Origin: an uncultured Collinsella sp.
GTDB lineage: Bacteria > Actinomycetota > Coriobacteriia > Coriobacteriales > Coriobacteriaceae
Direction: 5' to 3'
Assembly: GCA_900549195.1 (NCBI GenBank)
Contig: URNK01000123.1
Coordinates: 1 to 5,357 of the forward strand
DNA: 5,357 nt
Numbering within the stretch: position 1 is the stretch's first letter; every line of letters begins with the position of its first letter. The position numbers and the translations under genes are program-made. Shown in pieces: positions 1-5,357 of this stretch. Below the pieces are notes generated by a model. That model saw only the letters and a list, made by a program, of their open reading frames with translations, did no database searches and had not been told where the DNA came from.

Positions 1-46
1 AGATGAGCGCTAGTCTCGTGGGCTCGGAGATGTGTATAAGAGACAG
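1..46 (+). other. Illumina Nextera adapter left at contig end (artefact)
   Basis: This is sequencing-library DNA, not genome. Bases 13-46 match the 34-base Nextera read-2 transposase adapter, and 28-46 are the 19-base Tn5 mosaic end (agatgtgtataagagacag). Bases 1-4 (agat) fit the end of the P7 primer. Bases 5-12 (gagcgcta) lie where the 8-base i7 index belongs; as I recall, the reverse complement TAGCGCTC is Nextera XT index N723. Genomic sequence therefore begins at about base 47. The match to the known adapter layout is complete across all three parts, so I am nearly certain. It should not be read as a natural Tn5 end, because the flanking P7/index structure is synthetic. Confidence 0.98.
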
Positions 47-588
47 GGATCAATCTTACCGGCGGCAACGTCGAGCGCGATCTGACGGACAGCGCGGGTA
101 ATCTCGGCACGCGCGCCGTAGTTGACGGCAAGCGCCAGCGTCATACCGGTGTGATCGGCGCACTCGGCAAGACCGCGTTCAAAAACGTCGCGGGTCTTCT
201 TGGGCAGCGCGGAAATATCACCCAAAAAGACAACGCGCACGTTTTCGCGCTTCAGAAGCGGCAACTCGTCGATGAACGTCTTGGCAAACAAGTGCATCAA
301 AACGTTGACCTCGTGCTGCGGACGATTCCAGTTTTCGGTGGAAAACGCATAGGCCGAAAGGACGTCGACACCCAAGCGCACGCAGGCGGTAATGATCTCG
401 CGCAGCGAGACGATACCCGCCTTGTGGCCCTCAGTGCGTGCAAGACCGCGCGACGTGGCCCAACGACCGTTGCCGTCCATGATGCACGAGATATGGTGCG
501 GAATGTTATTGAGGTCAAGGTCGGAAAAACCGACGCCCGCAGGGGCGTCGGCAAAGTACTCGACCAGTTTATGCTCGTCGTATTGCAC
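47..588 (-). CDS. uppS: Isoprenyl transferase / undecaprenyl diphosphate synthase, 3'-truncated
   Basis: This cis-prenyltransferase condenses farnesyl diphosphate with isopentenyl diphosphate units to make the C55 lipid carrier for peptidoglycan and other envelope polymers, and acts at the cytoplasmic membrane face. About 180 genomic residues are present. The N-terminal signature DGNGRWA spans residues 38-44, with D38 the expected Mg-diphosphate-binding aspartate; GHKAG is at 54-58, and the FSTENWNRP substrate loop at 82-90. The family is usually about 245-260 residues, so the last 65-80 residues are missing, including the conserved C-terminal RxSGE-type region. The break is the adapter, not a mutation: the open frame runs on to base 10 but adds only adapter-encoded residues. 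The start is GTG at 586-588, one base after the frr stop, with GGAG at 596-599 seven bases upstream. Coupling to frr is likely. Confidence 0.95.
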
Positions 589-589
589 C

Positions 590-1126
590 TTAGATCTCCA
601 TGACCTCAGCTTCTTTTTCCTTCAGAAGCTCCTCGACCTTGGCGACATACTCATCAGTGTGCTTCTGGACCTTGGCCTGCTCGCGACGGACATCGTCCTC
701 GGTGAGCTCCTCATCGCGCTCGAGCTTGTTGTTGAAGTCGCGACGGATGTTACGGATAGACACCTTGGCCTGCTCGGCGTACTCGCGGCACTCCTTGACG
801 AGCTCGCGACGGCGCTCCTCAGTGGGAGCCGGGAACGGAAGACGAACGACGGTGCCATCGGAGTTGGGGGTAATACCCAGATCGGAAGCGCCGATGGCCT
901 TGACGATAGCATTGATGAGTGCCTTGTCCCACGGCTCGATGAGCAGCATGTGGGCCTCGGGGGTCTTGACGGCGGCAACCTGCGTGACCGGCGTGGGAAC
1001 ACCGTAATAATCGACGGTGATGTCGGACAGAATGTTGGCATTGGCGCGGCCGGTACGGACCTTGGAGAAGTTATGCTTGAGGGACTCGAGCGACTTGTCC
1101 ATATGGGCGGTGATGTTCTCTGCCAT
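590..1126 (-). CDS. frr: Ribosome recycling factor
   Basis: RRF works with EF-G in the cytoplasm to split the post-termination ribosome and release mRNA and tRNA. The protein is 178 residues, slightly shorter than the common 185 because the segment before the MDKS motif (residues 9-12) is short. KVRTGRA is at 22-28, at the end of the first helix of the three-helix domain I. Residues of about 30-100 form the beta domain II, including YYGVPTP at 40-46. The long helices of domain I resume after about 103, with the conserved arginines in IRNIRRD (R125, R128). The ATG is two bases after the pyrH stop and has AGGAGG at 1134-1139 with seven-base spacing, inside the last pyrH codons. This indicates an operon with pyrH and uppS. 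Confidence 0.97.
   Translation of the reverse strand: MAENITAHMDKSLESLKHNFSKVRTGRANANILSDITVDYYGVPTPVTQVAAVKTPEAHMLLIEPWDKALINAIVKAIGASDLGITPNSDGTVVRLPFPAPTEERRRELVKECREYAEQAKVSIRNIRRDFNNKLERDEELTEDDVRREQAKVQKHTDEYVAKVEELLKEKEAEVMEI
596..599 (-). promoter_or_regulatory. Ribosome-binding site for uppS (GTG start)
   Basis: GGAG lies inside the last codons of frr, seven bases before the GTG at 586-588. It supports GTG as the uppS start and implies that ribosomes finishing frr help initiate uppS. Confidence 0.7.
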
Positions 1127-1128
1127 GC

Positions 1129-1851
1129 TTAATCCTCCTGATAGACGAGCGTGCCGACGGGCTCACCCGAAAGCGCGCGCTTGACGGTGTCCTCGCCATC
1201 GATGTTGAGGACCAAAATCGGCATACGGTTGTCCTGGCACAGTGCCGTAGCCGTGGAATCCATAACCTGCAGACCGCGGACGAGAACCTCGTGATAGGTA
1301 ATCTTGTCAAAACGGACGGCATCAGCGCACTTGACGGGATCCTTATCATAGATGCCGTCAACCTTGGTGGCTTTAATCAGAATCTCGGCGCCGATCTCAC
1401 ACGCACGAAGAGCCGCGGCGGTGTCGGTCGTAAAGTACGGATTGCCCGAACCGGCGGCAAAAATAACGACGTTGCCCTTGGAAAGGTGGTTGATGGCGCG
1501 ACGGCGAATATAGGGCTCGCAGATCTCGTTCATCTGGATAGCGCTCATCACGCGGCAGGGAACATCGTTATGCTCGAAGGCATCCTGCAGGGCGAGCGCG
1601 TTCATAACGGTTGCCAGCATGCCCATGTAGTCGGCCTGAGCACGCTCCATGCCACCGGCAGCGCCTGCCATGCCGCGGAAAATATTGCCGCCGCCGACAA
1701 CGACGCCGACCTCATGGCCAACGGCGAGCAGCTCCTTAACCTGCTTAGCAAGATGGTCGGTAACCTTGGGGTCGATGCCATATTGGCCGTCGCCCATCAG
1801 CGCTTCGCCGGAAAGCTTAAGAAGCACGCGTTTATATCGGATGTCGGACAA
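1129..1851 (-). CDS. pyrH: UMP kinase (uridylate kinase)
   Basis: PyrH phosphorylates UMP to UDP with ATP in de novo pyrimidine synthesis; the bacterial enzyme is a hexamer of the amino-acid-kinase fold, typically activated by GTP and inhibited by UTP. The 240 residues match the family length. Visible motifs are KLSGEAL at 12-18 (phosphate binding), VVGGGNIFRG at 51-60, DYMGMLATVMN at 74-84 (UMP and allosteric region), then GNPYFTTDTAA and KVDGIYDKDP near the ATP site. The start codon is TTG at 1849-1851: no ATG or GTG fits the conserved N terminus, and AAAGGAGG lies six bases upstream. It is the first gene after the tsf terminator, so it probably heads a pyrH-frr-uppS transcript. Confidence 0.97.
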   Translation of the reverse strand: MSDIRYKRVLLKLSGEALMGDGQYGIDPKVTDHLAKQVKELLAVGHEVGVVVGGGNIFRGMAGAAGGMERAQADYMGMLATVMNALALQDAFEHNDVPCRVMSAIQMNEICEPYIRRRAINHLSKGNVVIFAAGSGNPYFTTDTAAALRACEIGAEILIKATKVDGIYDKDPVKCADAVRFDKITYHEVLVRGLQVMDSTATALCQDNRMPILVLNIDGEDTVKRALSGEPVGTLVYQED

Positions 1852-1857
1852 AGCGAT

Positions 1858-1865
1858 CCTCCTTT
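1858..1865 (-). promoter_or_regulatory. Ribosome-binding site fixing the TTG start of pyrH
   Basis: AAAGGAGG is a near-perfect anti-16S match, six bases before TTG at 1851. A strong site paired with a weak start codon is the reason TTG is chosen as the pyrH start. Confidence 0.85.
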
Positions 1866-1868
1866 AGA

Positions 1869-1880
1869 TTGAACTTTCAA
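1869..1880. repeat. 12-bp inverted repeat in the pyrH leader
   Basis: The minus strand reads TTGAAAGTTCAA: two 5-base arms (TTGAA/TTCAA) around AG. It lies between the candidate pyrH -10 box and the ribosome-binding site, where an operator could sit. No regulator is recognisable and a palindrome of this size can arise by chance. Confidence 0.35.
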
Positions 1881-1881
1881 C

Positions 1882-1887
1882 ATTCTA
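1882..1887 (-). promoter_or_regulatory. Weak candidate -10 box for pyrH-frr-uppS
   Basis: TAGAAT on the minus strand matches five of six bases of TATAAT and would start RNA near 1875, about 24 bases before the TTG. I see no convincing -35 box 16-18 bases upstream; that interval holds the 1893-1908 hairpin. A promoter is expected because a strong terminator lies just upstream, but this exact site is uncertain. Confidence 0.35.
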
Positions 1888-1892
1888 TCAAA

Positions 1893-1908
1893 GGCTCTAA
1901 GAAGAGCC
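1893..1908 (-). terminator. Small second hairpin after the tsf terminator
   Basis: GGCTCT-TCTT-AGAGCC forms a perfect 6-bp stem with a 4-base loop, followed on the minus strand by only three T residues. It could act as a back-up terminator behind the strong one at 1911-1946, or be an RNA stem in the pyrH promoter region. The short T run makes strong termination unlikely. Confidence 0.4.
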
Positions 1909-1910
1909 AT

Positions 1911-1946
1911 GAAAAAGCAGGCTGTGAGTAAAACCCACAGCCTGCT
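1911..1946 (-). terminator. Intrinsic terminator of rpsB-tsf
   Basis: On the minus strand AGCAGGCTGTG and CACAGCCTGCT form a perfect 11-bp stem around a 9-base loop (GGTTTTACT), directly followed by a T run. It begins 23 bases after the tsf stop codon. It should end the rpsB-tsf transcript and separate it from pyrH. There is no matching T run on the plus strand, so it works in one direction. Confidence 0.93.
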
Positions 1947-1969
1947 CATTACCAGCTACAAGAGCTTAT

Positions 1970-2839
1970 TTACTCGCCACGGACCAGACGGTCAAAGGCA
2001 ACGACGGTAATGGTGTCGCCGAGCTCCTTGGAGACCTGCTCAGCGTACTTCTTGATGGTGAGGGAGCTGTCCTTGATGAACTCCTGCTCGGTGAGCACGG
2101 ACTGCTTGTAGAACTTCTCCAGACGGCCGACAGCCATCTTCTCCTGGATAGCCTCGGGCTTACCGGACTCGGCAGCCTGAGCCATGTAGATCTGCTTCTC
2201 GTGCTCGACGGTCTCGGCCGGAACCTGATCGCGGGTAGCGCAGATCGGGGCGACGGCGGCAACCTGAAGGGCAACGTCGTGAGCGAAGGTCTTGAAGGAT
2301 TCAGCCTGAGCGGTCTCAGCCTTCTCGAAGGCGAACTCGACGAGGACGCCGATCTTACCACCCATGTGGATGTAAGAAGCGAGCGCGCCGTTCTCAGCCT
2401 TGCGGGCAGCGAAGCGGGAGATCTTCATGTTCTCGCCCATGATGTGAATCATCTCGGTGAGCTCGGAGGAAACGGTCTCCTCGCCCATCGGCTTCTCGAG
2501 CAGAGCGTCGACGTCAGCAGGCTCGGTGGTAGCGACAACCTCAGCGACCTTGGAAGCAAAGCCGGTGAACTTGGCGTTAGAGCCAACGAAGTCGGTCTCG
2601 CAGGAGAGCTCGAGCAGAGCGCCGGTCTTGCCATCCTCGGAGACGAACGCGGCGACAGCGCCCTCGTTGGTCTCACGGCCAGCCTTCTTGGCAGCCTTGG
2701 CAAGGCCGTTCTTACGCAGAACGTCGACAGCGGCGTCCATGTCGCCGTCAGCCTCGACGAGAGCCTTCTTGCACTCCATCATCGGGGAGTCGGTCATCTC
2801 GCGGAGCTGCTTGACCATAGCGGCGGTAATCTGGGCCAT
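1970..2839 (-). CDS. tsf: Translation elongation factor Ts
   Basis: EF-Ts is the nucleotide-exchange factor that releases GDP from EF-Tu so it can reload with GTP and aminoacyl-tRNA; it acts in the cytoplasm. The 289 residues match the family. Residues 1-55 form the UBA-like N-terminal domain with the first signature (LREMTDSPMMECKKAL, 12-27; Pro19 stands where Gly is common). The second signature ELSCETDFV is at 77-85, whose T82-D83-F84 is the EF-Tu contact. The rest is the core and dimerisation region. The ATG at 2837-2839 was chosen over an in-frame TTG at 2854 because it gives the family's usual MAQIT start and has AAAGGA six bases upstream. It follows rpsB by 45 bases with no promoter or terminator evident between them, and ends before a strong terminator. 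Confidence 0.97.
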   Translation of the reverse strand: MAQITAAMVKQLREMTDSPMMECKKALVEADGDMDAAVDVLRKNGLAKAAKKAGRETNEGAVAAFVSEDGKTGALLELSCETDFVGSNAKFTGFASKVAEVVATTEPADVDALLEKPMGEETVSSELTEMIHIMGENMKISRFAARKAENGALASYIHMGGKIGVLVEFAFEKAETAQAESFKTFAHDVALQVAAVAPICATRDQVPAETVEHEKQIYMAQAAESGKPEAIQEKMAVGRLEKFYKQSVLTEQEFIKDSSLTIKKYAEQVSKELGDTITVVAFDRLVRGE

Positions 2840-2845
2840 TGTGGT

Positions 2846-2851
2846 TCCTTT
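2846..2851 (-). promoter_or_regulatory. Ribosome-binding site fixing the tsf ATG start
   Basis: AAAGGA lies six bases before the ATG at 2839. The alternative in-frame TTG at 2854 has no such site upstream and would add five residues (MKGTT) that are not part of the conserved N terminus. Confidence 0.8.
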
Positions 2852-2884
2852 CAAAGAGATGAAAAAGAATTAACTAAGACTGAT

Positions 2885-3613
2885 TTACTCGGCCTTGGGC
2901 TCAGCGGCCATCTCGGCCTCGGAGACCTGCTCCTTGCCGGAGCCAGCGAGGCAGGCGTCAGCCATGAGCTCGCACATAAGGGTGACAGCGGAGATAGCGT
3001 CATCGTTGCAGGGGATGCCGTACTCGACCTCGTCGGGATCGGAGTTGGTGTCGATCAGGGCGACGACGGGGATGTTCAGGCGCTGGGCCTCCTTGATGGC
3101 GTTCTCCTCGCGCTTGGTGTCGATGACGAAGAGAGCCTGGGGCAGACCCTTCATGTCGCGGGCGCCACCGAGGTTGGTCTGGAGCTTAGTGAGCTCCTTG
3201 CCGAGAACAGCCTGCTCCTTCTTGGGCAGAACAGCCATGCGGCCGTCCTCGACCATGGCCTCGAGCTCCTCCATGCGGTTGATGCGGGAGCGGATGGTGA
3301 CGAAGTTGGTCAGCATACCGCCGAGCCAACGCTGGTTGATGTAAGGCATGTTGGCGCGCTCAGCAGCGTTCTTGACGGCCTCCTGAGCCTGCTTCTTGGT
3401 GCCGACGAACAGCACGTTGCCACCCTTGGCGACGTTCTTGACGAAGGTGTAGGCCTGGTCGGCGTCGAGGATGGTCTGCTTGAGGTCGAGGATGTAGATG
3501 CCGTTGCGCTCACCGAAGATGAACGGCTTCATCTTGGGGTTCCAGCGACGGGTCTGGTGACCGAAGTGGCAGCCGGCCTCGAGCAGGGTGCGGATATTAA
3601 TCTTGGTAGCCAT
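2885..3613 (-). CDS. rpsB: 30S ribosomal protein S2
   Basis: S2 is a late-assembling small-subunit protein near the mRNA exit side and the S1 site. The 242 residues match bacterial S2. The N-terminal signature LLEAGCHFGHQTRRWNPKM is at 10-28, followed by the FIFGERNGIYILDL segment. The middle holds the coiled-coil helices and QRWLGGMLTN, and the second signature PQALFVIDTKREENAIKEA leads into IPVVALIDTNSDP. The last 20 or so residues are an acidic, low-complexity tail. The ATG has AGGAGG six bases upstream. The gene is first in an rpsB-tsf transcript with a promoter at 3755-3783 and a long structured leader; in E. coli S2 represses its own operon, so similar control is possible here. Confidence 0.98.
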   Translation of the reverse strand: MATKINIRTLLEAGCHFGHQTRRWNPKMKPFIFGERNGIYILDLKQTILDADQAYTFVKNVAKGGNVLFVGTKKQAQEAVKNAAERANMPYINQRWLGGMLTNFVTIRSRINRMEELEAMVEDGRMAVLPKKEQAVLGKELTKLQTNLGGARDMKGLPQALFVIDTKREENAIKEAQRLNIPVVALIDTNSDPDEVEYGIPCNDDAISAVTLMCELMADACLAGSGKEQVSEAEMAAEPKAE

Positions 3614-3748
3614 GTTAAACCTCCTGTGGTTTGCCTCCGCGCGGGGTCATCCTCCAAAACCAACCCGGACATGTGCTACCAAAGCCCGGGCACCACGGTA
3701 TGAAGTAGCCGCGCGTGCGTGATAAAAACATGTTGCCGTGAAGCAACC
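3614..3748 (-). promoter_or_regulatory. Long structured 5' leader of rpsB (candidate autoregulatory RNA)
   Basis: From the predicted RNA start near 3748 to the rpsB ATG there are about 135 bases. Hairpins seen on the minus strand: GTTGC/GCAAC (3732-3747) next to the RNA start; a 7-bp stem CCCGGGC/GTCCGGG with one G-U pair (3664-3690, 13-base loop); a possible long-range 7-bp pairing CGCGCGG/CCGCGCG (3709-3715 with 3638-3644); and AAACC/GGTTT (3617-3632), whose loop and 3' arm contain the AGGAGG at 3620-3625. The last could hide the ribosome-binding site. An upstream GGTTT (3657-3661) could compete for the same AAACC and free it. Autoregulation by S2 is known in E. coli; its use here is inference. 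Confidence 0.5.
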
Positions 3749-3754
3749 CGATGA

Positions 3755-3783
3755 ATGATAGCAGGAATGCCTCTTCCTGCCAA
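3755..3783 (-). promoter_or_regulatory. Sigma-70-type promoter of rpsB-tsf
   Basis: The -35 box is TTGGCA (3778-3783) and the -10 box TATCAT (3755-3760), each five of six to consensus. The spacer is exactly 17 bases and a TG sits one base before the -10 (extended -10). The predicted RNA start is near 3748. Strength and position suit a highly expressed ribosomal operon. Confidence 0.8.
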
Positions 3784-3792
3784 CCCGCAATC

Positions 3793-3814
3793 AAAACCAC
3801 ACACCTGAGTGCGG
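3793..3814 (-). terminator. Weak candidate terminator after xerC
   Basis: CCGCAC and GTGTGG form a 6-bp stem with one G-U pair and a 6-base loop, followed by TTTT on the minus strand. It starts 18 bases after the xerC stop and just upstream of the rpsB promoter, which is the right place to end the trmFO-xerC transcript. The short stem and short T run make it uncertain. Confidence 0.4.
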
Positions 3815-3832
3815 CGCGGGACGTGCCAGCCA

Positions 3833-4753
3833 CTATTCGCCGCGGGGATGGGCTTGAGCCACAGCCCGCTTAAGCCGATCGGGTGTGAGATGCGTGTAGA
3901 TCTGCGTCGTGGACAGGCTCGCATGACCTAGCAGCTCTTGAACCGAGCGCAGGTCCGCACCGCCCTCGAGCAAGTCGGTCGCAAAGGTATGGCGCATCGC
4001 ATGCGGGGCGATGTCAGCCGGAATGCCGGCGAGCGTCGCCAGCGTATGGAACCGCCGCCGGAGCATCGCGGCGCTCATGCGATTGCCGCGCGCCGATATA
4101 AGCAGCGGATGCGGCCCGGTAGCGAGGTCGCGGCGCTTTGCCCGAGCGAGCAACTCCGGCCTCCCCTCTTCAATATAGAGACGCGTCACATCGAGCGCAC
4201 GACGATACAGAGGAACGATGCGCTCCTTGCTTCCCTTGCCCCACAGGCGCAGCGTGCGCTCGGACCATGAGATGGATTCCACATTGAGCGCCGCAAGCTC
4301 TGAGATGCGGGCACCCGAGGCATAGAGCAACTCGAGCATCGCCGCATCGCGCAGTCCCGCGGGTGTTGAGGTATCAGGCGTCTTGAGCAGCGCCTCGACC
4401 TGCTGGGTCGTAAGGACGCCCGGCAGGTCACGCGGCAGCTTGGGCGACGCGATCGCCGAGACCGCATCGCCCTCGACAATCCCCTCGGCAGCCATCCAGC
4501 GATAGAGAGATCGAATAGCCGACAGGTGCGCCGCAAGCGTTCGGGGAGCCACCTGCTCACGCGAAAGCTCGGCAAGATAGCGACGAATGGTGCGCACGTC
4601 GGCAGCGAAAGCATCAATATCCTCGCGCTCGCACCAGGCAGCAAAGCGCTCTAGCCTCGAGCCATAGGCCGTCACCGTGTTGGGAGAAAGCCCCTCAACG
4701 CGTGCGATATAGGCGATAAAAGAGTCGACGGTGTCGTACAGGTCAAAGGCTAT
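3833..4753 (-). CDS. xerC: Tyrosine recombinase XerC-type (start codon unusual)
   Basis: Site-specific recombinase that, with XerD, resolves chromosome dimers at dif. Counting from the GTG at 4675 (280 residues), the full catalytic set is visible: R123 in GARISEL, K147 in GKGSKER, H225 and R228 in HAMRH, H251 in LGH, and nucleophile Y260 in IYTHL. Spacing matches E. coli XerD. The N-terminal SAM-like core-binding domain is cut if GTG is used. The frame stays open upstream and encodes typical XerC N-terminal sequence (IARVEGLSPNTVTAYG), but has no ATG, GTG or TTG there. I extend to ATA at 4751-4753, nine bases after GGAGG, which gives 306 residues, the normal length. Which codon is used is unproven; a start-codon mutation or sequence error is possible. 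The frame overlaps the trmFO stop. XerD or another integrase of this family is less likely given the trmFO neighbour. Confidence 0.9.
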   Translation of the reverse strand: MAFDLYDTVDSFIAYIARVEGLSPNTVTAYGSRLERFAAWCEREDIDAFAADVRTIRRYLAELSREQVAPRTLAAHLSAIRSLYRWMAAEGIVEGDAVSAIASPKLPRDLPGVLTTQQVEALLKTPDTSTPAGLRDAAMLELLYASGARISELAALNVESISWSERTLRLWGKGSKERIVPLYRRALDVTRLYIEEGRPELLARAKRRDLATGPHPLLISARGNRMSAAMLRRRFHTLATLAGIPADIAPHAMRHTFATDLLEGGADLRSVQELLGHASLSTTQIYTHLTPDRLKRAVAQAHPRGE

Positions 4754-5357
4754 GACCGGTCGCCTCCAAACAAGTCGGAACGCGTGGCCAAGTAGGCATC
4801 GAGGGCCTCGAGCGCACGGTCCGCATAGGCCTGATAGCGGTCGCGCTTGCTGCGGCGCTTACCATCCTCGAGTGGCGGCACCAGGCCAAAGTTGACATGC
4901 ATAGGCTGATAGCCCACGGTGGCAGGATCGGTCGCATAGCCCACGAGCGCACCCAGGGCACCCACACGCGGCAACTCGACGCCCGCGGCACCGATAGCCT
5001 CGGCATAGGTGTTGAGCGCCGCGAGCAGACCTGTCGCCACGGCTTCCATGTACCCCTCGGTGCCGGTGATCTGACCGGCCAGGCGCACGCCGGTACCGGG
5101 CACGGCAAAGGTGCCATCGAGCACGTGCGGAGCGTCGACAAAGGTATTGCGATGCATGACACCGTAGCGGAAGAACTCAGCGTTCTCCAGGCCCGGCACC
5201 ATATGGAAGACGCGCTTCTGCTCGCCAAAGGTCAAGTTGGTCTGGAAGCCCACCAGGTTATAGGCGGTCTTCTCCTTGTTCTCGGCACGCAGCTGTATCG
5301 CCGCCCAGGGGCGACGTCCGGTACGCGGGTCGGTGAGGCCAACGGGCTTCATGGCGC
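4750..5357 (-). CDS. trmFO: TrmFO, folate-dependent tRNA (uracil-54-C5)-methyltransferase, C-terminal part
   Basis: TrmFO uses methylenetetrahydrofolate and reduced FAD to make ribothymidine at position 54 in the T-loop of tRNAs. Only the last 201 residues lie in the window; the gene continues past base 5357. The Met codon at 5350-5352 is internal: the frame is open to the edge and the preceding codons fit the family's FGxMKPVGL segment. Further conserved stretches are QLRAENKEKTAYNLVGFQT, FGEQKRVFHMVPGLENAEF, RYGVMHRNTF, GQITGTEGYMEA and QPMHVNFGLVPPL. The N-terminal FAD-binding GxGxxG domain and the catalytic cysteine region should lie to the right, outside the window. The stop TAG at 4750-4752 overlaps the probable start of xerC, so the two are co-transcribed. 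The trmFO-xerC pair is also seen in Bacillus and relatives. Confidence 0.96.
   Translation of the reverse strand, partial: AMKPVGLTDPRTGRRPWAAIQLRAENKEKTAYNLVGFQTNLTFGEQKRVFHMVPGLENAEFFRYGVMHRNTFVDAPHVLDGTFAVPGTGVRLAGQITGTEGYMEAVATGLLAALNTYAEAIGAAGVELPRVGALGALVGYATDPATVGYQPMHVNFGLVPPLEDGKRRSKRDRYQAYADRALEALDAYLATRSDLFGGDRS
4763..4767 (-). promoter_or_regulatory. Candidate ribosome-binding site for xerC
   Basis: GGAGG inside the end of trmFO lies nine bases before the ATA at 4751-4753, a workable spacing for initiation there. It is 87 bases from the GTG at 4675, which has only GAGGGG about 15 bases upstream. It therefore argues for initiation near 4753. Confidence 0.5.

Noticed and set aside
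28..46. Tn5 mosaic end as evidence of a natural transposon
   Set aside because: It is flanked by the synthetic Nextera read-2 handle, an index and the P7 tail, so it comes from library preparation.
392..1132. A 246-codon plus-strand open frame antisense to uppS and frr
   Set aside because: It covers two confidently identified genes on the minus strand, has no recognisable domain, and its composition mirrors their codon bias.
2201..3703. A 500-codon plus-strand open frame antisense to tsf and rpsB
   Set aside because: It is a shadow of the strongly biased codon use of two highly expressed genes on the other strand. The translation is low-complexity (rich in L, G, D, V), has no recognisable domain, and runs across two conserved genes and their gap.
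3615..3833. Open frame across the whole xerC-rpsB gap, including a possible 11-codon leader peptide MTPRGGKPQEV ending two bases before the rpsB ATG
   Set aside because: The longer versions have no ribosome-binding site at their starts, and the short one has GGAGG touching its ATG with no spacing. The frame also crosses the promoter. The TAA next to the rpsB start is suggestive but not enough.
5350..5352. ATG as a true start of a 200-residue gene
   Set aside because: The conserved segment around MKPVGL lies in the middle of TrmFO and the frame is open to the window edge, so this Met is internal.
1..5357. CRISPR array, tRNA or rRNA gene, insertion sequence, or defence or biosynthetic cluster
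   Set aside because: Reading both strands, I saw no direct-repeat array, no tRNA- or rRNA-like sequence, and no transposase. The only recombinase is the housekeeping XerC type next to trmFO.

Overview
This window carries a conserved bacterial housekeeping block, with every gene on the minus strand, so it reads right to left: trmFO (3' part) - xerC - rpsB - tsf - pyrH - frr - uppS (5' part). The DNA is moderately GC-rich, the Shine-Dalgarno sites are strong AGGAGG types, and the EF-Ts and S2 sequences look actinobacterial. I infer a Coriobacteriia-type gut actinobacterium, possibly Collinsella. That placement rests on resemblance alone and was not checked by a search.

Layout, left to right. 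Bases 1-46 are not genomic: they are an Illumina Nextera adapter (P7 tail, 8-base i7 index, read-2 transposase adapter) left at a contig end, and they cut off the 3' end of uppS. Bases 47-1851 hold uppS, frr and pyrH, packed with gaps of 1-2 bases, which points to one translationally coupled transcript. Bases 1852-1969 hold a strong intrinsic terminator for the upstream unit, a second small hairpin, a weak promoter candidate and the ribosome-binding site for a TTG-initiated pyrH. Bases 1970-3613 hold tsf and rpsB. Bases 3614-3832 hold a good sigma-70-type promoter and a leader of about 135 nt with several hairpins, one covering the rpsB ribosome-binding site. Bases 3833-5357 hold xerC and the C-terminal half of trmFO; the two genes overlap, and no standard start codon exists where xerC should begin.

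How the genes fit together. rpsB and tsf (ribosomal protein S2 and elongation factor Ts), frr (ribosome recycling) and trmFO (tRNA U54 methylation) serve translation. pyrH makes UDP for nucleic-acid and cell-wall precursors, and uppS makes the C55 lipid carrier for peptidoglycan. xerC resolves chromosome dimers. The order trmFO-xerC upstream of rpsB-tsf-pyrH-frr-uppS recalls the Bacillus arrangement, but without hslV-hslU-codY between the two halves.

I found no previously undescribed defence, mobile or biosynthetic system. The points worth a second look are the adapter and the false protein tail it creates, the missing canonical xerC start, and the structured rpsB leader.
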